From: Phycisphaerales bacterium
GTDB lineage: Bacteria; Planctomycetota; Phycisphaerae; Phycisphaerales; SM1A02
Length of the DNA: 5,908 nucleotides
NCBI GenBank assembly: GCA_029243925.1
Contig: JAQWRC010000035.1
Coordinates: 1-5,908 of the forward strand
Reading direction: 5' to 3'
In this document: positions 4,949-5,908 of the stretch, piece by piece
Numbering within the stretch: the stretch's first letter is position 1
Layout: each line of letters starts with the position of its first letter
Program-made: the position numbers and the translations under genes
The notes under the pieces: model-generated
The model's input: the letters and a program-made list of their open reading frames with translations, nothing else
What the model was told of the DNA's origin: nothing
Databases searched by the model: none

Positions 4949-5908
4949 ATGGCAATTCGAATCGGGATAAACGGCTTTGGACGCATTGGGCGCCTTGTGT
5001 ATCGAGAAGCGGTCCGGCGTGGTGGATTTGAAGTCGTCGCGATCAACGATCTTGTACCTGCGGACAATCTTGCGTATCTCGTGACCTACGACACGATGCA
5101 CGGTCGATTCGACCATGTCGTCCGGGCGGAGGATGGCAGCCTTGTCTGTGATGCCCACAGTACGAAGTGCCTCAGTGAGCGCGATCCCGCGAACCTCGGC
5201 TGGGGTGATCTCGGTGTCGACTACGTCATTGAATCGACGGGACTTTTTACGGCTCATGAAGGCGCGGCCAAGCACCTGGAAGCGGGAGCCAAGCGTGTGC
5301 TCATTTCGGCGCCAACGAAGACGCCCGACGAGGTTCCCACCTTCGTGCACAAGGTCAACTGTGGCCAGTATGACCCAGCGAAGGACACGATCATTTCCAA
5401 TGCATCGTGCACAACCAACTGCCTGGCTCCCATCACCAAGGTCGTCCTTGATTCCTTCGGCCTCGCTGAAGGGTTGATGACGACGATTCATGCGGCGACG
5501 GCGACCCAACCGACGCAGGACGGCCCTTCGAAGAAGGACATGCGGGGTGGCCGCAATGCGTACATGAACATCATTCCCGCCAGTACGGGTGCAGCCAAGG
5601 CAGTGGCACTCTGCCTCCCGGCGGTCAAAGGCAAACTCACGGGAATGGCATTCCGGGTTCCGACTGCGGACGTGTCGGTGGTCGATCTGACGTTCAAGAC
5701 GGAGCAGGCGACGAGTCTCGACGCGATCAACGCCGCGATGAAGGCTGCGTCCGAAGGACCGATGTCGGGTGTGCTGGGCTATACCGAGGATCCGGTGGTT
5801 TCCAGCGATTTCCTCGGCGATCCCCACAGCAGCATCTACGACGCGAATGCAGGCATGGAACTCAACGACGGCTTCTTCAAGATCATCAGTTGGTACGACA
5901 ATGAGGCT
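4949..5908 (+). CDS. gapA: Type I glyceraldehyde-3-phosphate dehydrogenase (3' end beyond window)
   Basis: Cytoplasmic tetramer that oxidises glyceraldehyde-3-phosphate with phosphate and NAD+ to 1,3-bisphosphoglycerate in glycolysis, and the reverse in gluconeogenesis. The open frame runs to the right edge without a stop: 320 residues are seen of the usual 330-340. The N-terminus is the Rossmann motif [11 protein letters not shown] (residues 5-15). Asp34 in AINDL suggests NAD rather than NADP preference. The catalytic Cys154 sits in [11 protein letters not shown] and the base His181 in [10 protein letters not shown]. Phosphate-site blocks follow ([12 protein letters not shown] 208-219; [11 protein letters not shown] 229-239), then [22 protein letters not shown] and SWYDNEA at the edge. 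The middle region ([20 protein letters not shown]) is close to the E. coli GapA type. It begins 69 nt after the adenosyltransferase gene, behind the only good Shine-Dalgarno site here, consistent with strong expression. A 297-codon frame on the opposite strand (4934-5827) is a shadow. The call is secure. Confidence 0.97.
   Translation, partial: MAIRIGINGFGRIGRLVYREAVRRGGFEVVAINDLVPADNLAYLVTYDTMHGRFDHVVRAEDGSLVCDAHSTKCLSERDPANLGWGDLGVDYVIESTGLFTAHEGAAKHLEAGAKRVLISAPTKTPDEVPTFVHKVNCGQYDPAKDTIISNASCTTNCLAPITKVVLDSFGLAEGLMTTIHAATATQPTQDGPSKKDMRGGRNAYMNIIPASTGAAKAVALCLPAVKGKLTGMAFRVPTADVSVVDLTFKTEQATSLDAINAAMKAASEGPMSGVLGYTEDPVVSSDFLGDPHSSIYDANAGMELNDGFFKIISWYDNEA

Noticed and set aside
4934..5827. 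A 297-codon open frame on the minus strand opposite gapA
   Set aside because: It is exactly antisense to a clearly conserved GAPDH, its product is Arg/His-rich with no recognisable motif, and long antisense frames are common in GC-rich genes.
1..5908. Search for a novel defence, mobile or biosynthetic system
   Set aside because: All six genes belong to well-known families, no transposase, integrase, direct-repeat array or toxin-antitoxin pair is visible, and no stretch over 69 nt lacks a gene.

Overview
The window is a compact, single-strand (+) block of six protein-coding genes, about 57% G+C by eye, with intergenic gaps of only 39-69 nt and one 20-nt gene overlap. I see no rRNA, tRNA, CRISPR array, insertion sequence or phage gene. 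The content is housekeeping and metabolic. The taxon cannot be fixed from this sequence alone. The start of the ATP synthase gamma subunit (LRVIKNRM...ITKTMQMIATAKF), the shortage of Shine-Dalgarno sites and the scattered gene order suggest a Planctomycetota-like bacterium, perhaps Phycisphaerae. That assignment is an impression from memory, not a search result.

Layout: (1) positions 1-1034, the C-terminal part of an M17 leucyl/cytosol aminopeptidase whose start lies outside the window; (2) 1074-2531, a CPA1-family Na+/H+ antiporter with an unusually long hydrophilic loop; (3) 2512-3339, a PhnP-like metallo-beta-lactamase-fold phosphodiesterase overlapping the antiporter end; (4) 3389-4279, atpG, the F1 ATP synthase gamma subunit, with no other atp gene beside it; (5) 4319-4879, a PduO-type cob(I)alamin adenosyltransferase; (6) 4949-5908, type I glyceraldehyde-3-phosphate dehydrogenase, running off the right edge.

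The genes do not form one obvious pathway. The antiporter and the F1 gamma subunit both concern membrane ion gradients and energy, GAPDH is glycolytic, and the adenosyltransferase makes coenzyme B12. The antiporter/phosphodiesterase overlap is the only clear sign of an operon. Every intergenic gap carries a GC-rich hairpin soon after the upstream stop codon, none with a good T-tract. Three of the four gene starts that follow a gap have a TAnnnT box 7-10 nt before the ATG and no Shine-Dalgarno motif, suggesting short-leader or leaderless transcripts. The fourth, gapA, has a good AAGGA site. I found no convincing novel multi-gene system. The points most worth a second look are this start-site architecture, the isolated atpG and the PhnP-like enzyme without phn genes.
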